Source: Thalassia testudinum (taxonomy: Eukaryota > Streptophyta > Magnoliopsida > Alismatales > Hydrocharitaceae). Taken from it: a stretch of DNA of 64,000 nucleotides. Of the stretch, positions 44,869 to 55,751 are shown piece by piece. A model generated the notes under the pieces. That model saw only the letters and a program-made list of their open reading frames with translations, was not told the origin of the DNA and ran no database searches. The stretch is taken from assembly GCA_037157565.1 (NCBI GenBank), contig JAZHRO010000063.1, positions 11,390,001 through 11,454,000 of the forward strand. Reading direction: 5' to 3'. The position numbers were made by a program, and so were the translations under genes. Within the stretch, counting starts at the first letter, position 1; each line of letters opens with the position of its first letter.

Positions 44869-45961
44869 GGAGGGATGCGGGAAGAACAGATGAGAGAAAG
44901 TTGTGCACTCAATCAAACAAACAAGACTAATCCTTATGGTGTATTCCTTAGGAGACCTAGAAATCTCACAAAGGTTGATTAAGTCCGTAAACACTGGACT
45001 CCCCTTCCCAAGGCTAATCTGGCCAGGTTGATTACGAGGGGATTGCAGGGAAGGTTCTTCCTTTGGCTTGCGCCTCCGGTTCCATAGACCCCACAACCGC
45101 GATCGTTTGACACTGCCCCGCAGCCTAGCCACCAGATTCTACCAAGGGAATGAAAGCCAAGTGCCTAGCGAACAAAACCTCACCTTTTGAGACTTAACTC
45201 AGTCCTGCCTAGGGCACGTCTACTCAGTTTTAACGGGTTAGGATAGTGCTTGTGCTTAGGGTAATGTGATAAGGCGTTGATTGGGGTGGTGCCTCTTAAT
45301 TTTCCACTTTTCAAGGTGTGTGCTTCTATAAAACAGGGTTTTCAAGCAAGAATTTTTAGGGTGTGGTGTCTTTTAATGTTTCATCCTTACTTTAGTGTTT
45401 TTTAGGGTTGACGTGTCTTAATGCTTTCAGACAAGTTTCAACGGGCACGTCAAGTTCTGCACACAATTTGATGAAAGTAGATTTCCTTTTTCTTCTGTAG
45501 AGGCTCTAAAAACCCTAGTGTACTCATCCTAAAGATCGTGCAGCTTCTATTAGATGAGTTAGTTTTTAGGGTTGAGTGGTGCGGCCCAGGTCAACTCACG
45601 GTGGCTTCGCAAACACCACTCAAGAGAGAAAGAAAAGAACACTCCAAGAATTTGTCCAGTATATTAGAGTGTACATTTTTTGTAGGGTGGTGTGTTAAGA
45701 ATGTGGGTCAAGCAATCATTCGCCACGCCAATTTTTTTCAATTTTTATGATTTTTTTTAGCTTTTTCACTCAAGCAAACAATGAGAGAGAGAGTACTCAC
45801 TATCGGTCCTCGAGGCGTCTACTTCCTTGCTACCATAGTGGAATGCATCGCTTCGCCGTCCATGCGCTGAATTCCTGCATCCGTCAAGTAAAAAGGAAAA
45901 TAGGGCATTAGACGATATGAGAATGAAGGTGGAATGGAGGTGATAAAACAAATCCGTTGCC
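44869..45961 (-). other. Untranslated leader of element D
   Basis: About 1.1 kb between the PBS and the MDFNAY start. It is open in the same frame up to 45132 but has low coding character. AAGATTCTGGTGGCTAGGC (minus, near 45130) resembles the leaders of gag-bearing elements. Confidence 0.55.
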
Positions 45962-45979
45962 TCCCCGGCAACGGCGCCA
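45962..45979 (-). other. Primer binding site of element D
   Basis: A perfect TGGCGCCGTTGCCGGGGA on the minus strand, five bases from the LTR. It is extended by GGCAACG, as in element C. Confidence 0.93.
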
Positions 45980-45984
45980 AAAAC

Positions 45985-47391
45985 TGACGTGCCTTCGTGC
46001 GTGTGTGTTAAGAGGTGTCGTTATAGTTGCACTTGATACGTCGGTTTTAAAAGAAGTAAACGGAGGGAGTCCGAGTGTCGATCTCAGGGAGGCGTGGAAA
46101 TCGGATTTTGTTTACCACTTGTTGTCACGAAAAAGGCGGAGTTTTGCTTGCGAAAGAAACGGTTTTGAAAAGCGAGAGATAGAGAGAGTTTAGGGTTAGA
46201 AAGCTCTTTGGTTTTGATCATGCACTTTAAACAGAAATTAAAAAGGCAACTAAATGAAAAATAATTTCATTAAACATGCATTCATAGTTCATGGTTTACA
46301 ATATTAAATACATGCTTCAACAAAAGTAAATGAAAGCTTTAAAAGAGAGAGAGAGAGGTAGAGAGAGAGTGGAGAGCGACGAGGCAGCCACGGCGGTGGA
46401 GGAGGCTCCGTCGGCGGCTCGTCGTCTCCGGCGATTACAAGAGTGCCTAAGACTAGCTAGGAGAGGAGTGGAGTAGTTGCAAGTGGGAGAGGATGCCTTG
46501 AATGGTGGTAGAAGGGGGTTTAAATAGAGTTAAGGGCTTCCTAAAAGAAGAATGTGCTTTAGCGACATCCAGAACGTCGCTAAAATCGCTTCCATATACG
46601 TCGGTGAAGGTCTTCTGCCGCCGGTCAGCCGCCCGCCCCTCTCTCTCTTCAGGCGCGATCCGTGGACGTCGAACGAGAGCCGTCCGATTGATGATCGGAC
46701 GGCTGAGATCCTCCCGCGCCTGCGCTAGGATCGCGCTTCGGGCGTGCGTGCGCGCGCGCGTTTCCGCCCGGCGTGCGCGCGCGCGTGGGAGGTGGGGCGC
46801 TGTCGTCGCGCCGCGTGGCGCGATCCTAGCCGCTCGCTTCTGATCGCGCGGCTCAATTTTGCCGCGCCCTTCGCCCGCAGATGATTTTCGCTCCGCGCGA
46901 ATCGAACGCGCGTCGCCGCGACGCGGGCGTGCGCGCTAACCGTTGCGCCACGCCCGCGCTTTGTCGCGGCGACCGCGGGCGAGCGCGCGGATCTCGGCCG
47001 TTCGATCGAAGATCAACGGCCGAGATGCGTCTTTGGCTGGCTTGGGGGCGTGGCGACGGCGGGGGCGGGGCGACGTGGCGCGTTCTAGGCCGTTGATCTC
47101 CAGATCAACGGTCAGGATTTCTTGGGCCCATTGTGGGAGCTCCGGATGTCGGATTTGGCCGATTTTGAGTCCGTTAGACTCCGTTCGTCGTCCTGAATCC
47201 ATCCGTGCGGTCCGATTGCTCATCTGAGGCCTTCTTTGACAAATGCTTTACACAAATGGCCATTAATACAGTTTATAAGCAATCTTGGTACTTGATGCAT
47301 GCAATGCTCCTATTCTACTTTATGTTGTGCCTTTTATTCTAAAGATGGGCCATATTCAACCTAATTACTACCCCCTTGCGTGGTGTTATCA
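45985..47391 (-). repeat. 5' LTR of element D (1407 bp)
   Basis: Near-identical to 40413-41819. It contains the promoter-side copies of the TATA-like box (46519-46526), the hairpins and the tRNA-like block. Its outer edge TGATAACACC (minus) abuts GACCC at 47392-47396. Confidence 0.93.
46893..46957 (-). other. tRNA-like block in LTR D (5' copy)
   Basis: Identical to 41321-41385. The A box is at 46950-46940 and the B box at 46907-46899 on the minus strand. It lies about 370 bases upstream of the TATA-like box of the active LTR. Confidence 0.65.
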
Positions 47392-47396
47392 GACCC

Positions 47397-48654
47397 ACAC
47401 ATAACAACCAAGTGTTTAGCGCATGGGAGAAACCAATGGGGGACCTACAAATTGCATGTGTCGTTTTTTACGTCAAAACATGTGTTTCCCTACATTTTGT
47501 CTAATAAAAATACGTTGAACTTATAACACAATATCAAGTCATTTCCATGGGGAGGAATTAGCTAAGTAAAACTCACAAATATTTCTCATTCATTTCATGT
47601 TATACAATACTTAGAAATTATTTGAAATAATAAAGAGAAAAAGATAGAGAACGTAGAGAGAAAGAAAGAGACAGAGTGAGAAATAGCGAGAAAGAGAGAG
47701 GGCATGAGAGCAAACTCAACTTATATAAATATGTAAACGATAAAACCAATGTGATCAATCATGTTGTTCAACCCAATCATTGCAACTAATGGCCATGGTA
47801 ATGTGAAAAAATAGGGGAGTGTGAACCTTGGTCTCACCCATGCGGAGGAGGGCTTGGTCGATCGTGTGGCTGGCCAAAGAAGGTCTACCGGAGATGAGGA
47901 ACATAATGGTGGTGACGACGTGTTGTGAAATGACTGGAAGCGGCTAGACGTCGAGGTGAATGGCGATGGTGGTGGGTCCTAGTCACGAAAGAGCTAACGA
48001 TTGGCGAGTGGGTGATAAGGGTCGATGGCATGTGGGCCGACAAGTGTACTGGTGTCATTGGTGGAGAAAATGGTGGCCGATGGTGCCTACTGCAGGGAGG
48101 TGTGGTTGTGGTGGTGATGGATCTTTGGCGAGGAGGATAGCAAGCTGGTGGTCACAGTGAGGTGGAGTTTTGTGGAGGGCAAGGTGAAGGCGATGGTGAG
48201 AGGCTGTCACTGCACTTACTGCCACCAAGGTGGTCGTGGCTTGCGGTGGTGGTAATCGCAGTGAGGAAGAAGGTGGAGCACAGTGAAGGCATGATCACAG
48301 TGTGGAAGTGGATCGTGGTCGCAATCTCAATAATGCCCTCCCCACTAACACTTATGTGCCTTATGAAGACAAGGGCACCCGCACTCACGCAAGAGTGTCG
48401 CACGCCATTACTCCTGCTATCGAGCATTGATGTGATCCTGTAATGGAGAGAGTGAAACAGATAGTCAATGCATACTATAATGGAGAGAGAGAAAAATTAA
48501 GAATAAAATTAAAATAAGAGAAACAAAAACATATAAGATATTGTGTAAAAATGTCAAGCACCTAATTAAAATTGTAAACTCTAATTGGTTACTAATGCAA
48601 GCTATATATATCATATAGATCCCAAAATATTCTAGGCTTAATTACCTAATTAGT
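47397..48654. other. MULE flank or unassigned DNA
   Basis: Continuation of the DNA hit by element D. It has an AG-rich stretch at 47635-47715 and a GC-richer, GGTGG-rich stretch at 47800-48440 with short frames on both strands (47960-48160, 48152-48443) that I cannot assign. The outer MULE inverted repeat could lie here, but I could not identify it. It ends at the broken RNase H of element J. Confidence 0.45.
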
Positions 48655-49991
48655 CCACCAAAGTGGATAAATCAACTACGACTAGCAATTCTTTCTCGGT
48701 GACAGTATAATTACATTGAGCCTCATTCAGCGTCTTGTTAGTGTAGTAAATGAAGAAAGAGTGGCACTCACAATGCTAGCCTAGAATGTCTCTAACAGCA
48801 AAAGCAAAGGCATCACACATAATCTTGAAATCTAGAGGCCAGTTTGGTGGGTAGAGAATAGGAGAATCAGATACAGCGCTTCGTAAAGTCTCGAAAGCAC
48901 TGAGACATGAAGAATCAAAATCAAATGGGATGTCATCTACAAGAAGATTCATCAAAGGATGAGCGATTTTCGAAAAATCTTTTATGAATCTTCTGTAAAA
49001 ACCAACATGTCCCAAGAAAGATCTAATTTGCGTGACCAAGCTAGGTGGAGGTGATTGGGAAATAATATTAGACTTTGCCCAGTCAACTTTTAGTCCTTTT
49101 TCAAAGATCCTATGACCTAGTACTATGCCATCCCTCACCATGAAATGGCTCTTCTCCCATGAAAGTACTAGGTTAACCTCAATACATTTTTTCAAGATCT
49201 TGGTGAGGTTATCAAGACAATACTAAAAATCATCTTCGAAAATGGAGAAATCATCCATGAATACTTCTACAAAGTCTCCTATCATGTTTGAAAAGATGGC
49301 CATCATGCAATGCTAAAAAGTAATGGGTGCATTGCACAAGACAAAAGGGCATTCGCTTGAAAGCGAATGTACCAAAGGGACACATAAAAGTTGTCTTGTC
49401 TTGGTTAATCGCAACTTGATTATACCTAAAATATCCATCCAAAAATCAGAAGAAGCTTCGTTTGGCTAGCCTTTCCAAAATTTGATCAATGAAAGGCAAA
49501 GGAAAATTATCCTTCCTACCATGAAGTAGCCGTATTCAACTTACAATAATCAATACAGACCTACCATGAAGTAGCGGTGCAGGTCGGGATGGATTTGGCT
49601 TTGTCATTTTTTATAATGATGAGTCCTGCCTTTTTAGGCATGATCTGAATGGGACTCATGCACTGGTTGTTAGATATTAGATATTATCGTCTAGCCATTT
49701 GATGATCTCCTTATTGACAACCTCCAGTATATTCGAATTTAGCCGTCTCTGAGGTTGTTAAGAAGGTTTCACCCCCTCATCTGTGTATATATGATGAGTA
49801 CAATTAGAGGGGCGAATACCATGGAGGTCAAAGATACTCCACCCAATAGTAGCCTTCTGTGCTTGAAGCACAAATATTAATTGCTGCTCCTGCTCTTGGG
49901 TTAAGTAAGAATTGATAATAACCAGGTATGTCTCATTATCGCCCAGGAACACATATTTCAATGAATCAGGTAAGGGCTTGAGTTCAATCAT
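48655..49991 (-). pseudogene. Reverse transcriptase and RNase H of element J
   Basis: Reading minus: the RT N-terminal part with IELKPLPDSLKYVFLGDNET (49991 on). A damaged stretch (49440-49740) carries the VVPKK/DYRKLN region in several frames. MDGYFRYNQVAI and GTFAFKRMPF follow (49442-49330), then FMDDFSIF with both catalytic Asp codons intact (about 49262-49245). Next are LSWEKSHFMVRDGIVLGHRI and IRSFLGHVGFYRRFIKDFSK (49195-48950), then RNase H with FKIMCDAF and NYTVTEKELLVVV. It ends abruptly at about 48655 before the last RNase H Asp. Frameshifts lie near 49740, 49330, 49200 and 48775. Confidence 0.82.
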
Positions 49992-51152
49992 GGGTGGAGG
50001 GGATAGAGAGTCATCTGTAGGAGAGGATTCCTGCAGGGAAGGGTGATATGAAGAGAGAGAAGATTCAAAAGTATATATCTGATGATGCTGATAAACATTC
50101 AGCTAGTTGGTCTTGCACCTGAAGGGAGGTTGATAGTGATTGCATCAGTGAGGTAGCAAATTCAGATCCTGCACCATTACAACCGTGGGTCCGAATGAGG
50201 GTGGACGTGATCAGAGGTCGATGCCCAAGTGTCTTACTGAGTGTCTTAGATCCTCCTACATGGAGGCGACAAAAATTAAGTTCATACTCCCTACACTATG
50301 GTTTAGCAGTGCCATCGAGGGCAGACATTGATCCAAGATCCCATCTACCTGTCTCTCAGGCAGACCATAACCGTCCGGAGCAATTACGCCATCATGCACC
50401 AGCAGGGGTGGGGCAGAAACATATAATATATCAAAAAAATCAGAAGATACGAGATCCAAGGTGTCAGGGTCAGAGAAACACCCCAAACAGTCGAATTCAA
50501 GAAGGGGAGATATGTGCAGTGCATCAGCCGTGGTGCCATGTGGAGTATTGTCCAAAAACCTTGATAAGGAAGATCAATGGGACATTGGGTCACTACAGAG
50601 GAACCCAATGTTCACACAATGCTCGGGCTCTTCATCTTCTAGCTCCTCCATGGTTAGATCACAGTCGAAGTTATTCTTTGCCCTAAAGATGTCCAATCTA
50701 AGTCTTTCATTATTGAGGGCAATCTCCATACACTTGGATGCATAGTCGATGTTCTCTTGGGTTGTCGCCAAAAATAAGCGACCCAAAATAATTGATGCAT
50801 CTTGGAGATTAGGAGGAACCTCCATATCTAATACGAAAAAGTCTGTCAATAAACAGAATCCATGGACTTTGACCATGACATTTTCAACCACTCCCCTCGG
50901 TGTTTTCACCGAATGGTCAGCCACCTGAATGGTTACCAAGGTGGGCTTTAACACCCCAAATAAAAAATGATCATATACGATGATGGGAGTCAAGTTGATG
51001 GACAAACCCAGATCTACAAGAGCCCAATCAAATGGAGAATCCTACAAATAGTAGGATATGAGTCGTGTTTCAGGGTCTTTCTTCTTCAATGGTAAGTCAA
51101 ATAAAATGACCGCACTATCTTCCTTCAACAGTACTACTTGTCGTTCATTCTT
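49992..51152 (-). pseudogene. Aspartic protease and linker of element J
   Basis: The active site lies near 51020 as VDLGLSINLTP (DLGL where C has DLGA). Then VTIQVADHSVKTPRGVVENV and ASIILGRLFLATTQENIDYA follow, the same order as in element C. The linker to RT (50570-49992) is acidic (EELEDEEPEHC) and contains a frameshift near 50560. It lies directly downstream of gag on the minus strand. Confidence 0.8.
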
Positions 51153-52047
51153 CTATTGTCGCCTCGGGGTACAATAGTCCTTGAAGAACCTAGTAACAGT
51201 AGGGATGTGATCTATGGCTTCAAGGAGAGGGACCTGAATATGTACTTCCTTGAGCATTGCTTTCAGGTCCTCATAATTCTTCATTCCCATTTTCCCCACT
51301 GATTCTTGTATGATAGCTCTAGGAAAAGGGATGGGAATCTCAAGGTCAGTAAGAGGTCGCTTGCCTTTATCTGCCTGAAAGGGCTCTTGATCAAGATGAG
51401 AGTAGGAAGAAGAGCCATCCCGAGGTGGATGTCGCGATGAATCATGACTCAACTACCTATATGGTGGGTCTTGTGTAGTTGTTCCACTCGTCAAAATGAC
51501 AGTCTTTGCATCGGCATATTGTCCATGAGGTGGAGGAGGAGCGGAAGGGGCAGAATAAGTCGGGGTCGGCAATAGAGGACTAGCCGGATGTTGAGTATAT
51601 CCAGGGGGTGCACGAGGTGCCTGAAGTACTACATATGCCTATCCTTGAGGTATGCGGAATCTAGGTGGGGCACCCAGGTTCTGGACATGTCGTGGGTTTG
51701 GGACGAGCTAGGAGGGCAAGGTTCCCTATGTCCAATTCTCCTATAGCTGGTTCTGAATGTCTGCATCTAGTTGACCATAGCTCTCATGATCTGCAGATTT
51801 TCCTGGTTTGTTTGCCGCATCTGAGCATTTTCCTATCGCATTGTTTCTCTCATCTCCTCTAGAGGGTCAACCCATTGTGGAGGGTGAGTAGCAACATCAT
51901 GCGGTAGCTGATAAATGGAGTACGACTGTTGCTGGGACGGGAATGGCTACTGCCTAGGGTAAGTGGATGCCACATTCCCATATTGCCTGGTCTGGTGTTG
52001 TGTATCTCGATTGGGTTTTTGTGAGTACCTAGACCAAGCAAAGTTTA
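51153..52047 (-). pseudogene. Gag C-terminal part of element J
   Basis: It holds FAWSRYSQKPN at the 5' side, a Gln/Pro-rich stretch, a helical EEMRETMR...ENAQMRQTNQENLQIM and then the conserved end LKAMLKEVHIQVPLLEAIDH with RFFKDYCTPRR. The capsid block with FYG...DP that C has is not found between this part and the gag start at 55751, so gag is either internally deleted or of a different make. Several stops. Confidence 0.7.
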
Positions 52048-52585
52048 GATGCTGACGCTTGATTAACAGAATTTCGCAGCGAAAAGTATTGAGTTTGGAA
52101 AAACCCATCGTCATAGTGCAATTTGCAAGAAAATTTGATATCAGATAAATTTTTACCGAAGCTCAACGTGAACCCCAAGTCGAATATGGGGAGGCTACAT
52201 CGATTCTAAATCCGCAATTATATTTTTTTGTAATTTTGTTTATAAAGGGGACATTCACAATGATTATAACTAGCTAATCTACTTATAATATAAACAACAA
52301 AGCTAGAGAGAGAGAGAGATAACTTTTATAACAAGGATAATGCCATTAGAACTAATTTCTACCACTAGAAAGTAGGAAATTTACTCTAGAAAGCGACAAA
52401 AAAATAAGGGGTGGGAAGATATCCTCCTCGATGGCTGCTTTGAGGAGGAGCCGGATGGACAATGCCTGGAAGAAGGAGAGCGAAGATGGAAGACGAAGGG
52501 CGAATCTAGAAGAATTGAGGATGAGATAGGGCATCGACGTTGCGGGATCCACTTTCGAAACGGGGAGGAGAGGACTGCTGGCGAG

Positions 52586-54870
52586 TGATAGCGATTTTAT
52601 GCGGTTTGTTAATTAAGTAGTTGTAACGCGTAAATCCTCTTTTGCTCTTAAATTTATAATCCTAGATAGGGAAGTATCTAGGGTCGTCCAAGGAGGCAAT
52701 ATGGTTGCAAAATTGATTCTCTTGCTAGGAATATAAATCTCAACTTTCTTTTTGGTATTTTTTTTTCAATATATCATTTTTTTTTATTTTTAAGCTAAGG
52801 CAACATGCGAACTGATGGCGGGAAAAGTGATTTACACTTCAATTTAAATACTACTTCTATGTGGCAAGTAGAGCCTCTCCCTAAGCTCACTCTAGGCAAG
52901 TGGAGGCCTAGAATAATTAGGGAGAGGGAGTGAAGAATGCTGAAAATAAGCTAATAGAAATGCAAACAAGAAATGCAAAGAAGGCAACTAGATAATTGAT
53001 AAAGTGTTTTACAAAAGACCTAGTAGAGGAAAGCTTGTACTACTAGAAAAATGCAAATAAGAAAAGAAAACACAAATCCTCTAGATAGATGGTGAAGAAG
53101 AGGGCTTCTTGCTCCAAGGTTGGTGGCTCCCAATCTTGAAAAGAGTCATTCAACTCCTTCCTTGCAGTGCTCCGCCAAGGTGATGTCCTCCAAGGCAAGC
53201 CCTAGGGGGGCATGCCCTAAGTTTCTCTCCAAGGGTGGACGTCCACCCTAAGTCCTTCTCCTTTGCCTGGCCGTCCTCCTTGAAGTGGAAGAGTCCTCCT
53301 CCTTGGCGTGGCTCAAGTTGAAGAGAGTGGGGAGAAGAAGGCACCAAAGGGGCTGGTAATGTGCCCCTTTAATCTCCTTCTCTACTCCTTCTTCTTGGCC
53401 ACAGGTATAGGTGGTTTCAGTAGAAAAAAATATACTAAGGGAGGATCCCCCAAAATGGTGGTAGGTGGTGGCTTTTTATAGAATAGGAAGGGGGCTATGG
53501 TGACCTTTGAATTGGATGGCCAAGATGAGTTGATGGAGGTGGTTGGAGATCCCATGGCCAAGGAGAGTTGGCGCCACCTTAAGGGACACCAAGGGGGTAG
53601 TTATGGGTGTTGACACCCCTTAGTGTTGGCGCCAAAATGGGCTTTCTAGAAGGCTATTAGGTGGCGCCACCTTAAGGTTCTAGAAGGGGGGTATGTGGAT
53701 GGCTAGGATGTGTTATATGGGTAGGCGTAGGGTGGATGAAGAGGCTGAAAGTTGGTGCCAAAATGGGGGTGGTTAGGGGTGGTTTTTGGCGCCAACATGA
53801 AGTGTCCTTTAGTGGAGATAATGGGGTGAAGGGGTGGCTAGGTGGTGGCGCCAACTTAAGTAGGGTAGCTAGCTTAGGTAGGCTTGAGTTGGTGGAGCTA
53901 GCTAGGGTTGATTTTTAAGGTAATGGATGGCCAAGGAGCTGGTTGTTAGCTAAGCTAAGCTAAGATAAGCTAAGCTAGCTTAGCTAAAGGTGGAGTAGAG
54001 GAGAAGGTAATGGAGCTAGGGTTTGGAGGAAGGAGCTGAGGAGGAGAATTCTGGAGCTGGAGCTGGCTGGTGCTGAAGAGGCTGGCATGGGGCTACTCTA
54101 GCTGGCTTAGCTTGCTAGTTCTTTGCTAGTTGCCAAGCTAAAGTGAGCTAGCTTCTACCAAAATGAGCTGAGGTGAGCTAGGTCTGGTACTTTCGGGGAG
54201 AATCAAGCTGGTTGAGGCAGCTAAGGTAGCTTAGCTCAACTGAGTTGAGCTAAGCTGAGTCCCCGGGAGCTGGACTTGAGCTTCCTGAGCTGGGATGAGT
54301 TCTTCTTCAGCTGGCTGGAGCTGAGTGGAGCTGGATGTAGCTGGATCTGAGCTGTGGTGAAGTCCTGTCAACTTAGTTGAGCTAGCTAGAGCTCCCTGTG
54401 GACTAGTGGGAGCTGAGATGAGCTAGACTCAGCTAAGTTGAGCTGGATCTGAGCTGACTTGAGCTAGGGTGAGCTAAGGTGAACTCTCTTGAGCTGCCAT
54501 TCAGCTGAGATTAGCTTAATGGAGCTGGGATGAGCTAACCCTAGTTCAAGTAAGCTAGGTTCCAGCTGCGGTGAGCTGGATCAAGCTGAAGTGAGCTGGA
54601 TCAAGCTGAGGTGAGCTGGATCAGGCTGAGTTCCAGCTAGTCTGGGCTTCTCCTTCACCATTTGCCTTCTTGAGTGCTATGATTTTAGGGATCTATATAT
54701 CTGTTCATCCCTAACACTCACAAAAACATATTAAAAAGACAATAAAAAATGCAATGCATGCCTAACCTATTTTATGCCTAAATGCAGCCCAAAAGCCTGT
54801 TTGCGGAGTAAAATCCTAAGAGCTAGGTTTGTTTTAATACATAAGAATGATGATAAACTGGCGTTTATCA
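52586..54870 (-). mobile_element. Solo LTR of family A (2285 bp)
   Basis: Plus view starts TGATAGCGATTTT and ends GCGTTTATCA, with target duplication GCGAG (52581-52585 and 54871-54875). It is the same family as 5859-8107, which sets the strand. A TATA box TATAAAAAGC (minus) is near 53471-53480. About six TTGGCGCCAA/GGTGGCGCCACC palindromes lie at 53560-53860, and an AGCT-rich tract at 53930-54640. It has no internal part, so it formed by LTR-LTR recombination. Confidence 0.92.
53560..53860. repeat. TTGGCGCCAA-type palindromes in solo LTR A
   Basis: Repeated words GTTGGCGCCACCTTAAG, TTGGCGCCAAAATGGG, GGTGGCGCCACCTTAAGG, TTTGGCGCCAACATG and GTGGCGCCAACTTAAG. In the older copy at 6820-7120 the same places read TTGGTGCCAA or TTGGCACCAA, as expected after CpG to TpG decay. 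Confidence 0.75.
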
Positions 54871-55480
54871 GCGAGAGCTCCGCAAAGGGGATGAGAGGTG
54901 GAAAAATTTTGATTTTAACTCTAGCGGAGCTTCCTGTAGCTTGGGAGCACTAGAGCGAGCTTTAGAACTTGAGTTCTTAGCTCTTAGAGAGGGAGAGAGA
55001 TGAAGGAAGGGATGAAGAAAACGTGGAGGGTGTAGGGGCTTTATATAGGTGGGTTTAGAGGGAAAAAGAGGCATTTTAAGCTTTAAAAGCATTAACTCAA
55101 GGTCTTTAGTGACAGATGTAAACATTGCTATAGCTAAGCGTCGATGAAGATGCATGGAGGGAGGAGGCACGTCCGATCTTGATCGTACGGCATGGATCGC
55201 GCGTCGCTTCGCACGTGCATTACTCGTGGCGAAGGGTCACCTACTCTCAGCCGTTTGATTGTAGATGGGCAGCCAAGATCACGCGTGGTTCGCCTTCAGA
55301 TCACACCAATGGCTCTATGTATGATCGCACGTACAATAGCATGTGAACGAGTGTATGGGCGTAGTACCCACACCCAGTGTGCCTGATCTCACCACGCGGC
55401 TGTAACACGACAACCCGATCTTGATCGCATTGTCGAATTTCACGTGCTAGCGTCTTCAGCGGGTTAACTCCTCTCGTAAA

Positions 55481-55532
55481 GGCTCGAACGCCCACCCTCG
55501 TCTCTTCATCAAAGAGCTCGACCAGCTCGCCA
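55481..55532 (-). other. tRNA-like block in LTR piece X
   Basis: Minus strand: A box TGGCGAGCTGGTCG (55532-55519) and B box CGTTCGAGCC (55490-55481), 42 bases apart, in sense orientation about 430 bases upstream of the TATA box. Confidence 0.55.
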
Positions 55533-55621
55533 CACCTTCAACTTGGTCGCATTTTTTAATTTCCATCCACGCGCTCTCAACCGTTGGATGGAAATCCCAT
55601 AGTTGCTCTCATGGTGGATGC

Positions 55622-55751
55622 TACATTCTCTCCACAGTGTTCATAATAGTGTCAAGACACTTCTGGTCTTGTTGCTTAAATGCAACAAAATGGGCCTCCA
55701 ATAGGGCCACAGGATTCTGGTTCCCTTCAAGGTTAGGATTAGGGTTATCCA
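55622..55751 (-). pseudogene. Gag N-terminus of element J
   Basis: The ATG at 55751 starts MDNPNPNLEGNQNPVALLEA followed by HFVAFKQQDQKC, an N-terminus with an Asn/Pro-rich start like that of element A. It is cut by the X insertion after about 43 codons. The frame matches the gag part that resumes at 52047, with one stop at the junction. Confidence 0.6.

Larger units (their letters stand above)
40413..47391 (-). mobile_element. Element D: young non-autonomous LTR retrotransposon (6979 bp)
   Basis: Two 1407-bp LTRs (40413-41819 and 45985-47391) with target duplication GACCC (40408-40412 and 47392-47396). A perfect PBS beside the right LTR makes the minus strand the sense strand. The LTRs differ at about five positions (0.36 percent), so the insertion is recent. 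Inside there is no gag capsid, protease, RT or integrase, only one intact reading frame (43453-44868) and a 3' block shared with element H. It must use proteins from an autonomous relative. It is complete and could still be mobile. Confidence 0.93.
52053..55616 (-). repeat. F-type LTR piece X, itself split by a solo A-family LTR
   Basis: Plus view 52053-52585 plus 54876-55616 (1274 bases without the nested LTR). It aligns with the reverse complement of the 3' three quarters of F1/F2 (compare TTTACCGAAGCTCAA at 52156 with the F1 end) and with Y over about 490 bases (55150-55616). It holds a TATA box (ACCTATATAAAG, minus, near 55041-55050). The 5' quarter of the F LTR is lacking. GATGC flanks both ends. 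Confidence 0.6.

Noticed and set aside
47960..48443. Possible host exons (short GGT-rich frames on both strands)
   Set aside because: No motif, no splice-supported chain and no similarity I recognise.
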